DNA from: Daphnia pulex
Taxonomy: Eukaryota > Arthropoda > Branchiopoda > Diplostraca > Daphniidae
Assembly: GCF_021134715.1 (NCBI RefSeq)
Contig: NC_060019.1
Location: 7,750,001 to 7,814,000 of the forward strand
Direction of reading: 5' to 3'
DNA length: 64,000 bases
Position numbers and translations under genes: made by a program. Every line of letters begins with the position of its first letter. The first letter of the stretch is position 1. Positions 48,229 through 59,383 of the stretch are shown piece by piece. The notes beneath the pieces were generated by a model. That model was not told the origin of the DNA. It saw only the letters and a list, made by a program, of their open reading frames with translations, and did no database searches.

Positions 48229-49504
48229 ATGGGTGAGTGATTCTGATTCAAGCAACAACATAACAGAACACATGTAATTGTGTTTAGTTTTGAGTTGATT
48301 AACATTTGTCTTAATTCTCATGTGATAAAGCTGTATGTTCTTACGAATAGAAAGTGTTCGTCAAGTAGGCCAACGCCTCGCTATTTCGTTTCCCTTTCGT
48401 GTTCCATTTACCAACTAAGGATTTAACTATAAAATAATTTCCAGCAACGCAAATTTCATAATTTGTTTTTGTTTTATTTTTACAAATAGATTACCTGAAT
48501 AATTTTGTACTTCTGATGCTTCTTATGGTATAACAATTTTTAAAAATTTCCGCTTTTTATTCGTTATTAAACCTAATGTTGCAACATCTTCTTTGAAGGT
48601 TGGTACAGTGCTTGCTGGAGACATGTTACGCAAGTCAATCGTTTATGACAAAAACACGCCGGTAAGGGAAAGAAAGGAAAATTTTTATCTCAAGATAATA
48701 ATTGGATATTCTAAATATACAGGACGTATTTTATTGTCCACAAGAAAAACCCACCGGCTTTGACAATATGATCGTTAAAGCACGATCGTTAAAGAAACTG
48801 TGCGAATTCGAAGGGCAACAGCTTCCCAAACAATACAAAAGCGATTGTTACAATGACGTCGATGAAACTGAATTCGCATGCAAAGAGAAGCACCGTATCA
48901 TGGTAAAGTGATTTTTATGAATCATCCTATGTGTAGATCTAATTACGTAGAGTAGATTAGTTGACACCGCGGAAGGAATTAAATTGCACGTCCTAATTGC
49001 TTGAAAAAAGCGCACCCATTTGTGTTATCTCGCAAGTTCGACCTTGAACCGGACATTTAGTTTGCTGCCTATCTGATTACTGATAACATGAAAATTTTAG
49101 CAAAACCGTTACATAATTTTCATTTCACCGTATTTTACCAAACCTTAACTAACTGTTTTTAATATTTAAATTTATTAACAATTGCAACTATTAATCCTAA
49201 CTGGAATGCTTTGACTCTAAAGAGATTAAAAGAAGCTAACGAGTCCGACAATTCGATTGCGGATGCGTACGAATTATAACTCCGTCGCGGACGGGGAAAA
49301 CATCGCCATGTAATCTACAAACAACTAATTATCCTAATATTAACTGGGTAAACATATTTGTTATGAACTCTGGAATAGAAAATTAATATGTACCTCCTTG
49401 TTTGTTTGTCGATCATCCAGAAACGTCTCAACCCTCCTGGCAGTGAAAATAATATCGACTTTCATCTGGAAGCTCGCAAGATTAAAAAACTAAAGGATTT
49501 CTAA
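48229..49504 (+). CDS. Unrecognised small protein, 106 residues, four exons
   Basis: Exons 48229-48232, 48609-48661, 48723-48902, 49421-49504. The first coding exon is only ATGG before a strong GTGAGT donor. Joined at the acceptor GGTACAG (48608) it gives MVLAGDMLRKSIVYDKNTP in frame with the later exons DVFYCPQEKPTGFDN to KEKHRIM and KRLNPPGSENNIDFHLEAR, ending KIKKLKDF. The protein is hydrophilic, Lys-rich, without signal peptide or membrane helix, and has five cysteines in the third exon region. I do not recognise the family. A second acceptor ten bases upstream (48598) would shift the frame and end after 17 codons, leaving an internal ATG at 48623 that starts a 100-residue form. Exon phases and codon make-up support a real gene. 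It is transcribed away from MANF. Confidence 0.6.
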
Positions 49505-50072
49505 GTTTTTCATCATGGTTACAAAAAAAAAAGGAACAAGTTCTCATTATTAATGGAAGTTACCCGTCAGATCGGCAGGGTCGATCAGGGTCGATCGATC
49601 CAAGCGAAGACTAAAATGTTGACTCGCATCGTGGCCCATAACGTTGATTATTTTTCGCTTTGCTGTCTAAACAAACAGTGCAATAAAACTTCTAATTTAC
49701 ATCGCCAATTGAAAAATCCTTTCCTGTTCTACTGTTAAACCTGTGTTACATACTAAAATGAAAAATAACATGTGATTAATTCGAAAACTGCTGTGTGTGG
49801 ATTTTATACACGTCATCAATCGATTTAATAACATATTGATCATTGCATGTGAAAGAACATTGGTTATTTACGTTTAAAAATTTAAGAAAGAAAGAAAAAC
49901 AAGATGATAAATTTTGTTTTCAGTTGACCCTTTACTTTTTAGTTTTTACGTGCCTTGACAGTCACGTTCATACTTCGTGATCGGCCATTGTTTGTTGTTG
50001 TTTTATTGGATTTGACGTTAGTTCGTCTGCAAACACACAAGTTTTAGTTGAAATAGATAGTAGAAAACCACC
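49505..50072. other. Intergenic region before centrin
   Basis: AT-rich; the presumed 3' UTR of the 106-residue gene and the upstream region of centrin. No gene recognised. Confidence 0.45.
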
Positions 50073-50156
50073 ATGGTGAAACTGACAGCTGGCGCACGCG
50101 TAGAATTATATAAAGCTGTTGCTCAACTCAGCAAAGTAGAACTTGCAATGAACTAG
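50073..50156 (+). CDS. Short ORF with strong Kozak context upstream of centrin
   Basis: ACCACCATGG opens a 27-residue frame (MVKLTAGARVELYKAV then AQLSKVELAMN) that ends 43 bases before the centrin ATG. The context is close to ideal. If it lies in the centrin leader it is an upstream ORF. A TATATAAA inside it (50107-50114) would instead place the transcription start after this ATG. Protein status is unproven. Confidence 0.3.
   Translation: MVKLTAGARVELYKAVAQLSKVELAMN
50107..50114 (+). promoter_or_regulatory. Candidate TATA box of centrin
   Basis: TATATAAA, 86 bases before the centrin ATG, which would give a start site near 50140 and a leader of about 60 bases. Confidence 0.4.
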
Positions 50157-50199
50157 TTTCGGTTAACTCACTATATCGTCGCAACAAAAAATATCTGAA

Positions 50200-50750
50200 A
50201 TGGCTACTGGCGGACCGTCAAGACGACGATCAAACCCTGCTAAAGGTGAACTGAGTGATGATCAGATGAATAGTATTTATGAAGCCTTTGCTGTATTTGA
50301 TGTAGAAAAAAGTGGCAAAATTGCATCCCAAAACCTCAAGGTATGAAAGAGTTATAAGACTATTTTGAAAGACGAGTAATTTTTGTTTTCTAGCTGGCAA
50401 TGAGAGCACTTGGTTTCGAACCCCGAAGAGAGGAGATAAAAAAGATTATCAGTGAATATGTCAAAGATGAATCTGATTACATTACTTTAGAACAATTTGT
50501 GAGTCTCATGACAGAGAAGATAGCTGACAAGGGAGCAAAGGAAGAAATTTTCAAGGCTTTTTGCCTTTTTGATGACGACCATACTGGAAAAATCACATTC
50601 AAGAACCTCAAACGTGTAGCTGAGGAACTTGGAGAAACTCTCAGTGAAGAAGAACTTAGAGAGATGATTACAGAAGCAGATCAAGACAATGATGGAGAAA
50701 TTAACCAAGATGAATTCTTAAGAATCATGAAAAAGACATGTCTTTACTGA
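50200..50750 (+). CDS. Centrin, EF-hand protein of centrioles and basal bodies
   Basis: Two exons, 50200-50340 and 50394-50750 (phase 0), give 165 residues. A basic N-terminus ([20 protein letters not shown]) precedes four EF-hand units. EF1 ([12 protein letters not shown]) and EF2 have lost standard ligands, EF3 is [12 protein letters not shown], and EF4 ([12 protein letters not shown]) is canonical. The ending [11 protein letters not shown] is the centrin-type C-terminus, which separates it from calmodulin. Centrins act in centriole duplication and basal body structure and, for the centrin-2 type, in nucleotide excision repair with XPC. I do not assign a paralogue number. Confidence 0.94.
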
Positions 50751-51595
50751 ATACCAGAATGATCTAGAAATGCCAAATTTGTCTTGCTATCAGCAGTATC
50801 TGTACAATCAGCTATGTACAATCTATTGTTCCCACTTTGGATACTTTGTGTATTTATTTACTGTATTTGTATTAAGATTTGATGGGAAAAAAGTGTAATT
50901 TTCGTTGATAAAACCGCGTTTATTGTAACAAGTTTTCCTTTTTTTTTACTACATAGACCCGATTACAATACCATTTCTAACATCTAAAGATAAACTTCGA
51001 GGAGTAGCAATACATTACACCTCGGCTAACGACTACGTTGACGGAAGGGTGGGGGGTGAGCAAAAATACATATTGGACACGATGGAAACACCGTGACAAT
51101 AGCGACAACCACTCGAGATGACACTTTAGTTTTCTCAGTGATCACTTCTAAACCATTGCACACTACATATAAAAACAACTGGTAATATTTAAGGGTCTTT
51201 GTTTTGCGGGGAAGGAACCCAAGTGTAACATATTTTTTTGTTCCATTCCCGAACGACTATACAATAAAAATGGGGCTAAAATATGCTGGGGGTTATCAAC
51301 GCCAAGAGGTTCCATATATCTCGTAACAGATTTGTACTTGGAGTTCGGTCTCACAACAGAAAATCACCATTAATCAAAACAAAAGGAAAAAGAAAAATCT
51401 TTTTTTTTTTAATAACTTGGAAGGTAATAATTTGAACCTCTGAAGAAAACTGTGCAAAAATAAAGTAAAGGGGATGTCATCTTGAGGAGAAGGGGGGGGG
51501 GGGGGGGGAGAATTAACACCTACGACCAAGAAGACGAATGGCTTCTAAAAGTTGATGTCGATACGATGGGGACGAAGTATGCGGATTGTTATCTA
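50751..51595. other. Convergent 3' region of centrin and the PAR-bZIP gene
   Basis: A minus-strand AATAAA (50924-50919) is a possible PAR-bZIP poly(A) signal, though far from the stop. A G-run at 51492-51508 lies in the PAR-bZIP 3' UTR. No ORF recognised. Confidence 0.45.
51492..51508. repeat. Poly-G run of 17
   Basis: Seventeen G on the + strand, that is a C-run in the PAR-bZIP 3' UTR about 90 bases after its stop. Confidence 0.9.
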
Positions 51596-53941
51596 TCACT
51601 TTTTGCCGGGTTTCTCATATTTTTCCAGACTCTTAAGTGCAGCGTAGTACAACTTCTTCCACTTTTCCACCTCAGCTTGCAAATCGGCATTCTGAAAAGA
51701 ACGACAGGAAAAATAAACACGTACACAATAGCGGAAACCAGAAAAATCAGAACCGAATAGAAGATAATTTGAAAAGATATTTGACAAGTTCAGTAGATTA
51801 AAAACTTTTATAATTGGAACAAGGCACTCACTACCTTGTTTTCGAGGAAATTTGCCCGCATGGCGATCTGGTTCTCTTTAACGCGACGTGCATCACGCGA
51901 ACGTTTGGCCGCCATATTGTTCTTGCGACGTCTTGCCCAATATTTATCATCCTTCAAGTCATCTGGAACATACTAGGAAAAAAAAACATAGGCTCTATAA
52001 GGAATAACGCTTATATTTAAACTAGAAAGCAATTTACCTGTTTCTTCGATTTCTTTGACATTGGTTGAGGGCGTAATTCTTCCGGAGAAAATTGGCGACT
52101 CTTGGGATCGAAATCTTCTTGGCCAGGAACATAGGAACCTTTTTAAAAAAGTAAAAAAGTAATGAAATCCAATTTGTTGCTAAGGGATGACGCTTAAAGT
52201 TTATTTGAATTTCATTTCCCAGTCGACTACCATCGTCTGAAGAATTGTCGTTAAAGGACGAACAAGTCGAGACAGCGGTGCGCTTGCGTCTGCCCACAGG
52301 TGGCCTCGCCTTCTCCAGAGACGTCGGGGCGACAGTATCCAGCTCCGTAGAATTCGAAGATTCGGAGGCGTTGCTGCATTCGTCATCTTTCTGCTCAATC
52401 TCGACTGGACTGTGGCTATCGAAAAGAATGCAAATGAAAAACACATCCCCCCTTTTATTCGAAATTACAGAAATACCAACCTCTGATAATTAATAGGAGT
52501 GCCAATAGAGCTGCCCGCCTTGTTACTATCCGCACTCTCGCTACCGCTGGATGGCAGCGAGCTGCGAACAAGACCGGATCCGGAGCTTCCATCCGCACTA
52601 GCAATCGAGCGAGGTGGAGTGAGGCTCTTGGAAGGTGGAGAACGCCCTTGACCTTCACCTAATGGGATGCCATTTTCGGACAGAAATTCGTCCAGATCCA
52701 TATATTCCATCTGAAAAATACAAGAGTTTTATTTTTTATTTAAATTTAACTTTCATTTCAACATTGTTTATGGATCAAATTTCTTTTGCTGCATGAGAAA
52801 AAGTTTGGCTATCCACAGGGGAGAAAGGAAAGAAGCCGGTGTCGAAATCCGATCGATAACAGCATAGGAATGGCTTGAGATCCCAACTAATTGAATAAAA
52901 ATCTGAATGCACGGCTTCTCTTATCCCTAAGCAACCCGTTTTGACTGTAAGTTAGCCCATTTTCCACAGCCGTTGAATGACTTTCACCGTGCCAATCAGA
53001 TCAACTTTGCAGGGGCTCCATTTCTGCGAAGAAAACGAGGCCCTACAGTATATCATACAAAGTCACTGGAATACGTGACGTGTGGACTGTTTGAATTCCA
53101 AGTTTCATCCGTGGGCGTCAAACTTATTTGATAAAAAAAACAAATGCTAGTCGTACGACGTAGAAACGTTTTCTTTCCCATTTCCCCTCCGTCTCATTCT
53201 CCCATCAATAATCAAGTCGACCCAGTCTAGACAGAATTTCAATAATGTGTAAGCCTAGAAGGTGGAAGAGAGAACAAACACAGGGTTTGAAATCATAAAG
53301 TATGTAGGGTTTACGAACCTTGAGATCTCCATTATCCCAGAGTGAAGGGCCCAAGAAAGACGACTGAGCTTCTAGGTAGCCCCAGACTTCGTCCGATTCT
53401 TCTTTTTTCTTGTCACCATTTTCATTGCTGCCGCCACGGGATGGAGATGTGTTGGTGGTCATCATCGGAGCTACTGACGAGCCGATTTTTTGCGTCGGCA
53501 CAACGGCCGGAGCGCTGGTTAGCCTATCTGTTGGATACAAAGAACACATTCGGAATGAGTGTTCAACTGTTGAAAAACAAAAATGTCAATTCACACACAA
53601 AAAAAATCACTTAAAACATGAAACGGACCATGTAGCATTTGGGGAGGAGGCCCAGGGAATTGGGATGCTATCGGCTGTTGGAAACGATTCTGTTGAGGAT
53701 GTGGTTGAACCCAAGGACCCCATGGTGATTGGGCCCATCCACTCTGAACCCCAGAAGTCGGCACTGACTGCGAATAAAGTTGGTGTTGATTGTAGCCTCC
53801 CCGCTGGACAGCCATAGCCGCATGAATAGCTTGCGAATTATTGTTGGTGGCCAACATGTGGGCCCAGTTATTCCATTGAGCGGACGCAACAGCCGAGGTT
53901 TGATACTGGCCAAAGCCAGTGGGAGGAAGGTCACTCGACAT
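51596..53941 (-). CDS. Pdp1: PAR-domain bZIP transcription factor (Pdp1/TEF/HLF family)
   Basis: Seven exons in phase: 53629-53941, 53319-53527, 52481-52710, 52231-52415, 52038-52138, 51835-51972, 51596-51691, giving 423 residues. The N-terminus is Gln/Pro-rich. [11 protein letters not shown] and [16 protein letters not shown] are the conserved PAR-family activation motifs. The PAR segment ([19 protein letters not shown]) leads into [18 protein letters not shown] and the basic region [11 protein letters not shown] (about 347-392), then the leucine zipper in the last exon ([20 protein letters not shown]). Such factors bind TTAYGTAA-type sites as dimers. Drosophila Pdp1 is an output and feedback component of the circadian clock and acts in muscle and fat. 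The ATG at 53941 is the first ATG of the open frame; alternative upstream first exons, usual in this family, may exist. Confidence 0.93.
52711..53318 (-). other. Intron of the PAR-bZIP gene
   Basis: A 608-base intron just before the exon that opens with ATGGAATATATGG. Because that exon starts with an in-frame ATG at its acceptor, an alternative promoter here could give a shorter isoform. Confidence 0.5.
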
Positions 53942-54496
53942 GACACCCGACTTGTCGACAAGTTGAATTGACACTGAAGTCGCTCGGGTTGGTTAGATAG
54001 GAAAATATAACGACTACTACTACGAGTTCAAGATGTCGCAATTTCCCCAAGAGACAACAGTGGGAGCAGGTAGGCGGTCGTCGAAGGTGCGCAGCAACTC
54101 AAAAGCCCCGTCACCATTGGGGAGGAGCCGAGAGCGCGGCTTGTTGAATGCAGTTGGGGAAAAGGGGCGCGTGTGCGATACGGTTCGTTTCTTACGAATC
54201 TCTTCAACTGGATATAAAATGAATAAATATAATAAAACAAGAAGTGCAGCTCTATCTACTTCTTCCGTAACAAAAAAAAACTGCGCAAAATGTGGAAGAG
54301 GAGAAGCCCTGACAATGTCGGTGGGATTGAAAAAGATCTCAAGTGGGCGAGTACAGAAAACCCAGACGTGCTGAAACAGTAAGATCGCAAAGAGGCGGGT
54401 TTGCTGGCTTCGCGTGATGAATCGATAGAATTACTTGAGGAGCCCCCAAACAAACGGAATGATAAAGAAAGACGGCTGACGACAAACTAACGAGTG

Positions 54497-54515
54497 CACA
54501 CACACACACACACAC
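54497..54515. repeat. (CA)n microsatellite
   Basis: CA run about 560 bases upstream of the PAR-bZIP start codon. Confidence 0.85.
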
Positions 54516-54697
54516 TAGAAGGCGCGTCCTGAAATCCTAGATCTGATATTGGAAGAAAAATGGGCGGGGAGTTGTTTCTCTCAGACTGACCAAGTGTCAG
54601 ACAGGGTATAAATTAAAGAAAATATGGGATTTGTAACTGAGATAGAAGAAGAAATAAAAAGTTGTTTGTCTCACAGCCAAGATAACACGAGGCAGTC

Positions 54698-54703
54698 CAC
54701 GTG
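54698..54703. promoter_or_regulatory. CACGTG E-box upstream of the PAR-bZIP gene
   Basis: A perfect palindromic E-box, 757 bases upstream of the annotated ATG. In Drosophila, Pdp1 is driven by CLOCK/CYCLE through such sites. A single hexamer is weak evidence. Confidence 0.35.
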
Positions 54704-55005
54704 AGAATCACTTTTTTTCCTATATTGTTGCAAACCGCCAAACAGATGGGAAAGCAGGTGATCGCTACGTATATTTGTGTGGCGTTGCACGCGCTGGCCA
54801 GCGTCCAACGATTACACTATCGGGTTAACGAAATTTAGAGCCTCCTATCCTTCCCATTGGCTTTGGTGAAGGGCACTGCCCAGCCATGATAAGACACAGT
54901 AACAGATGACTTGCATTTCTGGACTGCACTGCATCTGTTTAGCCACATGCTTGCTCCAATTGGGTCCTGGGGATATTCACTAAGCAAGTGTTTTTGGATT
55001 CACTA

Positions 55006-55026
55006 ACACACACACACACACACACA
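55006..55026. repeat. (AC)n microsatellite
   Basis: AC run of about ten units in the region upstream of the PAR-bZIP gene. Confidence 0.85.
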
Positions 55027-57181
55027 GGTGAAAACTTGTTAGAAGTGATCATCTGAAAAGGGGTTGCACGCCCATAAAAATAGTCAATTTGGCAACTCTA
55101 ATATCAATTCTTAGAGAGTCCCAAAAGCACATCAAAGCTAAACAGCTACTATGGAAAGTCTGGTAAACAATGTATGCTAATGAACAGGGAAAGGAATATT
55201 ATTGGAGTCAATCTTTGTGAACTACATCTCATTCACCAATAAGTGGCAAATGCATTTGAGAAACGATTAATGACCAACATTTTAGATGACATTTCTGCGA
55301 ATGCCATGAACTGTGCATCCAACCATATTTAAAGAAGTTAAAAAAAAATATATATTATTTATAAACTGCCATCCAAGATGGCCGTGTTGCTAAGCCATAA
55401 AAGTTTCAACAGAAAAATCGTTCGTATTGATAATAAACAAGAGCAAGAAAGAAATGTTCGTCCAAAACATAGTATAGACTTACTAGAATTCGTTGTATTG
55501 TGTATTAACTCCGTATTTTCTAGAAGACTTCGTAAACTGTAGTTAACTCCCGGGAACACGGGATCGTTGCGCTTCATCTTTTCACTTTGCAAGACCTTGT
55601 GTGCGATTTCAACACGCCAACTTTCTTGTAAACAACTCGTCTGGAGAGGTCTTTGGGTAGAATAAGTCGTAGTAGTACTACATAGTTTCGTGAATCTGCA
55701 AACTCCCATCTACCGGGTGATTAAAGAAACGTTTTCTGGACCAATAATTTCGAAAAAACTAAAAAAACAATTAGAACAACAAATAAATCAATTTTCCTAC
55801 TCACAACATCAATTAATATAATAATAATATCGTCTGGATGTTACTAAGAAAAAATTTAATAGGATCTTTAGTCATTAATTCTGAAAATTCATGTTTTCAT
55901 TTTCAAACTTTTTTCATCTGTTTTATTTAATTGGATCGATTGGGGGTTAATTGAAGAGTCAATAAAAGCCAAATATACCACAAGCTGGTCAATAACAAAC
56001 AGCAAAGTGTACATTAGGATCCAAACTATTTACAAGGCCAAAGCCCAAGAGTCCCGCGGCCTTCAGGTGCACTCTGTAATGAAACCTATTCGCGCTGTTG
56101 ATCAATGTTTAAACGAAAGGAAATGCAGCTCAATTGGGATTTCTTGCTTGATTGAATCCCGTGTACAGAGACCTCTAATGCCTGCTCAGTAGTGAGAGCA
56201 CGGACGTTAAACGTTGCTAGGAAACCTCTTGTGCCGGTTGTTATGGAGATGCCAGACAGCCAGAGAGCCAGGTTTCACAGAAATATTCGCTTTCACTCTA
56301 CCGTGCCCCCTTTTATATGTTTTTATATCCATTATAATATATCCTGGCCTCGAGAAGAAATACAGTTCCTTCGTTTGAAAATTGACACCCAATGCGCCAT
56401 AATATCGTAAGAAAAAAGTGCAGATTGAGTGCTCTTTGTCGGGAGTTTTAGTATATGTTGTCGTCGTTTCGGGACGTGGGCAACCAACCCCATTTTCTCC
56501 ATTGCACATACGACAGCAGTCGCGAGAAAAAGCGATCGATTTCAGTTTCTTTTTACTCTCTTTTCTTTTTTGTCGTCGAGATCTGCAGTTTCTTTGTGCT
56601 TTCTCCAAAGGCCACGATACGCCATGATAAACTTCCCGGACTCGGCGATATTTTCCAGGTGAAAGGAGACTGAAAGTACATCCCCCGGCTGCCGTAGTCA
56701 TGACAGCAAAGACGTGATCAATTCACGAGAAGAAAGGGGGATACAAAAAAAAAGAAGAAAAACTGCCACTTTCTGTTTGATCAGGCGTCGTATTATGCGC
56801 AAGATATGACACTCTGCCACTCGGGTTTTGTGTAGCGTTTAACGAGACTTTGTATTTCATGAAGGGGGGAAAACAAGAATTCTTTATCGTCATTATCTAA
56901 ACTTGTTAGCAAAATAAATAGTTTTGAATTTCCCCGAGAAACACGTTTACATGCGTCACGTTCCGCATCTTGTCGCCCGCTCGCCGATGAAATCCCGAGA
57001 AAACAGATTGACATCACCTTGGATACGCCGGAATACGTGGGCAATCTCACTATTTAAGATATTCTTTAATTAATGATTTTTCTTCTTCTTGTGTTTTGTC
57101 TGGTATTCTTCTTTCTTTCAACTGCTGTGCGCGGCGGAAAGTTCGTGTTATCCAGTCGACCGAGACAGGAATTCGTTGGAT

Positions 57182-58365
57182 TCATGTTTTGTTTTGTCTG
57201 GCCGTTATACAAAATCGACTGCGGCAAGCGGATCGGAATTCGGAACTCAGCGCGTAGTAGATGAGCGGATTACAGGCAGTAATCAACAGTTGAATGGTCC
57301 GGATGTAAAGAAGTATTGTCATCCATCCGTGACAAACGTTGGCCAGCTCAGTATGACTGCAGATGTAGTTGAATGTCAGGAAGAGTCCTATCGTTCCATT
57401 GCTGATCAGAACCGGAAGAGAAATGACGAAGTAGTAAAATCCGGCCTCCAATTCTAGCCGACTGGCCCGGGTCCTTTCCGTCGTTGATGTGCTGTACTGC
57501 TGCGAGGTCGTCGTAACTATGCACTTGGAATCGACTGCCAATTCCTTCTTGAATTCCGGCTGCTGGGTTCTTGTATTAGTGTGCTGGTATTTGACTTGAA
57601 ACAGATGCCGATCTGTCCGTCTTAGATTGGGATGAGCACGGTAGAGCTGCTTCACGTGGCTGTACGTCAGCACTTGCAAAACGATCCCTATCAGCGACGA
57701 GGCCATCACTGTTATGCCCAACAGAAATAATTTCCAGGACGACAAGCCATTTCCGGGCATAAAATAAGCAGATTTCTCCTCAAGACAATTGGCCACTACT
57801 AAACAGACCAAGACGACAAAACCAATCAGTATGAAGGCTAGAACAACCACTCGGTTGGTCACGTTATCCTTGTGCCTGTGAAAAATCAAATAAAAAATAA
57901 TTAAATATCGAATTATTTCAACAGGTTTAGTTATGCAATTTTCAAATTTAAATGACTTTTTTTTTACCACAGGTAACAGGACACGGCCAGGTAACGCTCG
58001 ACGGCGATAATAGTGTAACCAAGAGAGAAAAAGGCGAAAGGAGTTCCTTTGAAGAAAACGAGAAATGTGTAGGCTGGTCGAGTTGGGTATGCCGCTGATA
58101 ACATTTCGATGGCTGCCAGGAGATTGACAAACATTGCCATCACCGTGACAGCCACCCAGCAGGTGTGTCTGGGGTGTCGCAGCCGTCGGCATTTAGCGAA
58201 AACGAATAGAACAATCAGATTCGACGGCAAGCCGCAACAGACGCAGACGATCCGGGCGATCAAGAGAAAGCGGCTGGGTAGTTGCGGAATGGTGAACTCA
58301 TCTTCGTTGTTGTTTGAGTTCTCCCAGTCCGAATCTTCCCCGCTGCTGTAGTTACTGCTGTTCAT
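57182..58365 (-). CDS. Atypical class A (rhodopsin-like) G-protein-coupled receptor, orphan
   Basis: Two exons, 57968-58365 and 57182-57875, join through a split Trp codon and give 363 residues. The N-terminus has two sequons (NSS, NYS) and an acidic stretch. TM1 contains GLPSNLIVLFVF (N1.50 kept). The TM3 end reads AVERYLAV, an ERY variant of DRY. TM7 has NPLIYY, the NPxxY motif. A long, Gln/Thr-rich third intracellular loop with many basic residues links TM5 and TM6. Several hallmarks are altered: the TM2 Asp position reads NLL, TM4 lacks the usual Trp, the stretch before TM3 has no Cys although the second extracellular loop keeps one (ANCLEEK), and TM6 (FYYFVISLPVLISNG) lacks the CWxP motif. 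I cannot name the ligand class. Confidence 0.85.
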
Positions 58366-59383
58366 TTCCTACTAAAGGAATGTAGACGACTAGGGCCGCG
58401 TCATCGAACCGTACCCTTTTGAGGCGAAAAAAGTGGTGATTCGGTGATCCAGCGCCGACCACGCTGGCCACAGAAAAACAAGAACTTAAGGTCACGGGTT
58501 GTTTAGATTACCAAGCCTTTCAGCACATGCGCTGAACTGCGAGAAAAACAACTTTTTCTTTCTTTTTTGCTTCTGATCAGTCTTGCCGCAATTTAATCAT
58601 ATTAGTTTTATGATTCTATATCCCCCTGTCCAACGATCACCACGAGTATCTCCTGTCCTTATTCTTAATTAAAAATTTAATTCGAACCCCCCAGCAGCCA
58701 TTCCCCTGACACAACTTGCGTTCGCGGCAGGTTCCACTATAGGGGGTTTATTGAAACCTGATGAAAACGCAGATCAATCTCATGGGTGAGAGGGGAGGGT
58801 GGTTGATCATCTTGTTGACACTCGCAGCCTCTTTTCTCTTTCAAAATACTTTTGATGGAGCCCAAGTCGTTAGAGGATCAGATCCAATAGAATCGCGAAT
58901 CCCTGCGCCACAAAATGTTTCATACCTGATGACATTGCCCGTCGCGAAACGCATTAATCTTGTTTCTCAGCTGTCAAGTCTTAAAAATTAATTTCATCAA
59001 CACATCATTTTTTATCAAAAAATATACCGGTTCGAAGAAGACGGATGAGTGAAACCCATCTTCTAAGACTCAACTTTTGTAAAGGCTACTAAACTACTAG
59101 TGATGTATAAGAGAAAATTGTAAAGGTAGATTCAAGAATCAACATGACTAGCAATTTCAAGAAAGGTCTATAAAATGACTCAGTTTGAGATATTAAAGTT
59201 AGTTTAAAATTCTATTACGAAGAACAGAGTTTTATGAGTTTTAGCGATTCAACGCAAATGAAGAGATGAAATGTTCAAGAAAATGAGATTGTTTATAAAT
59301 ACCACTGAATCATGCTGGTAATTTCACCAGGAAAGACCAAAAGTCCATCCAATTCTACAAAACTAATAGGATTACTATGTTCC
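58366..59383. other. Intergenic region between the GPCR and integrin genes
   Basis: It holds the GPCR promoter side, the small ORF at 58761 and the integrin 3' UTR. Nothing else recognised. Confidence 0.45.
58761..58991 (+). CDS. Candidate small secreted peptide, 76 residues
   Basis: The ATG opens 76 codons. The start (MKTQINLMGERGGW) is followed by a hydrophobic core (LIILLTLAASFLF), like a signal peptide, then a polar segment with one sequon (NVS) and no cysteines or dibasic amidation signal. It is on the strand opposite to both neighbours. No family recognised. It could be a chance ORF or the only coding exon of a small gene. Confidence 0.3.
   Translation: MKTQINLMGERGGWLIILLTLAASFLFQNTFDGAQVVRGSDPIESRIPAPQNVSYLMTLPVAKRINLVSQLSSLKN

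Larger units (their letters stand above)
53942..57181. other. Upstream region of the PAR-bZIP gene and 3' side of the GPCR
   Basis: It contains CA runs (54497-54515, 55006-55026) and one CACGTG E-box (54698-54703). A 116-codon minus-strand frame at 55709-55359 begins with a Kozak-like ATGG and has a possible donor inside (near 55484), but no recognisable domain. A 164-codon minus-strand frame (56701-56207) looks non-coding in composition. Confidence 0.4.

Noticed and set aside
56207-56701. 164-codon minus-strand ORF
   Set aside because: Long but with chance-like composition; no recognised motif and no clear start context.
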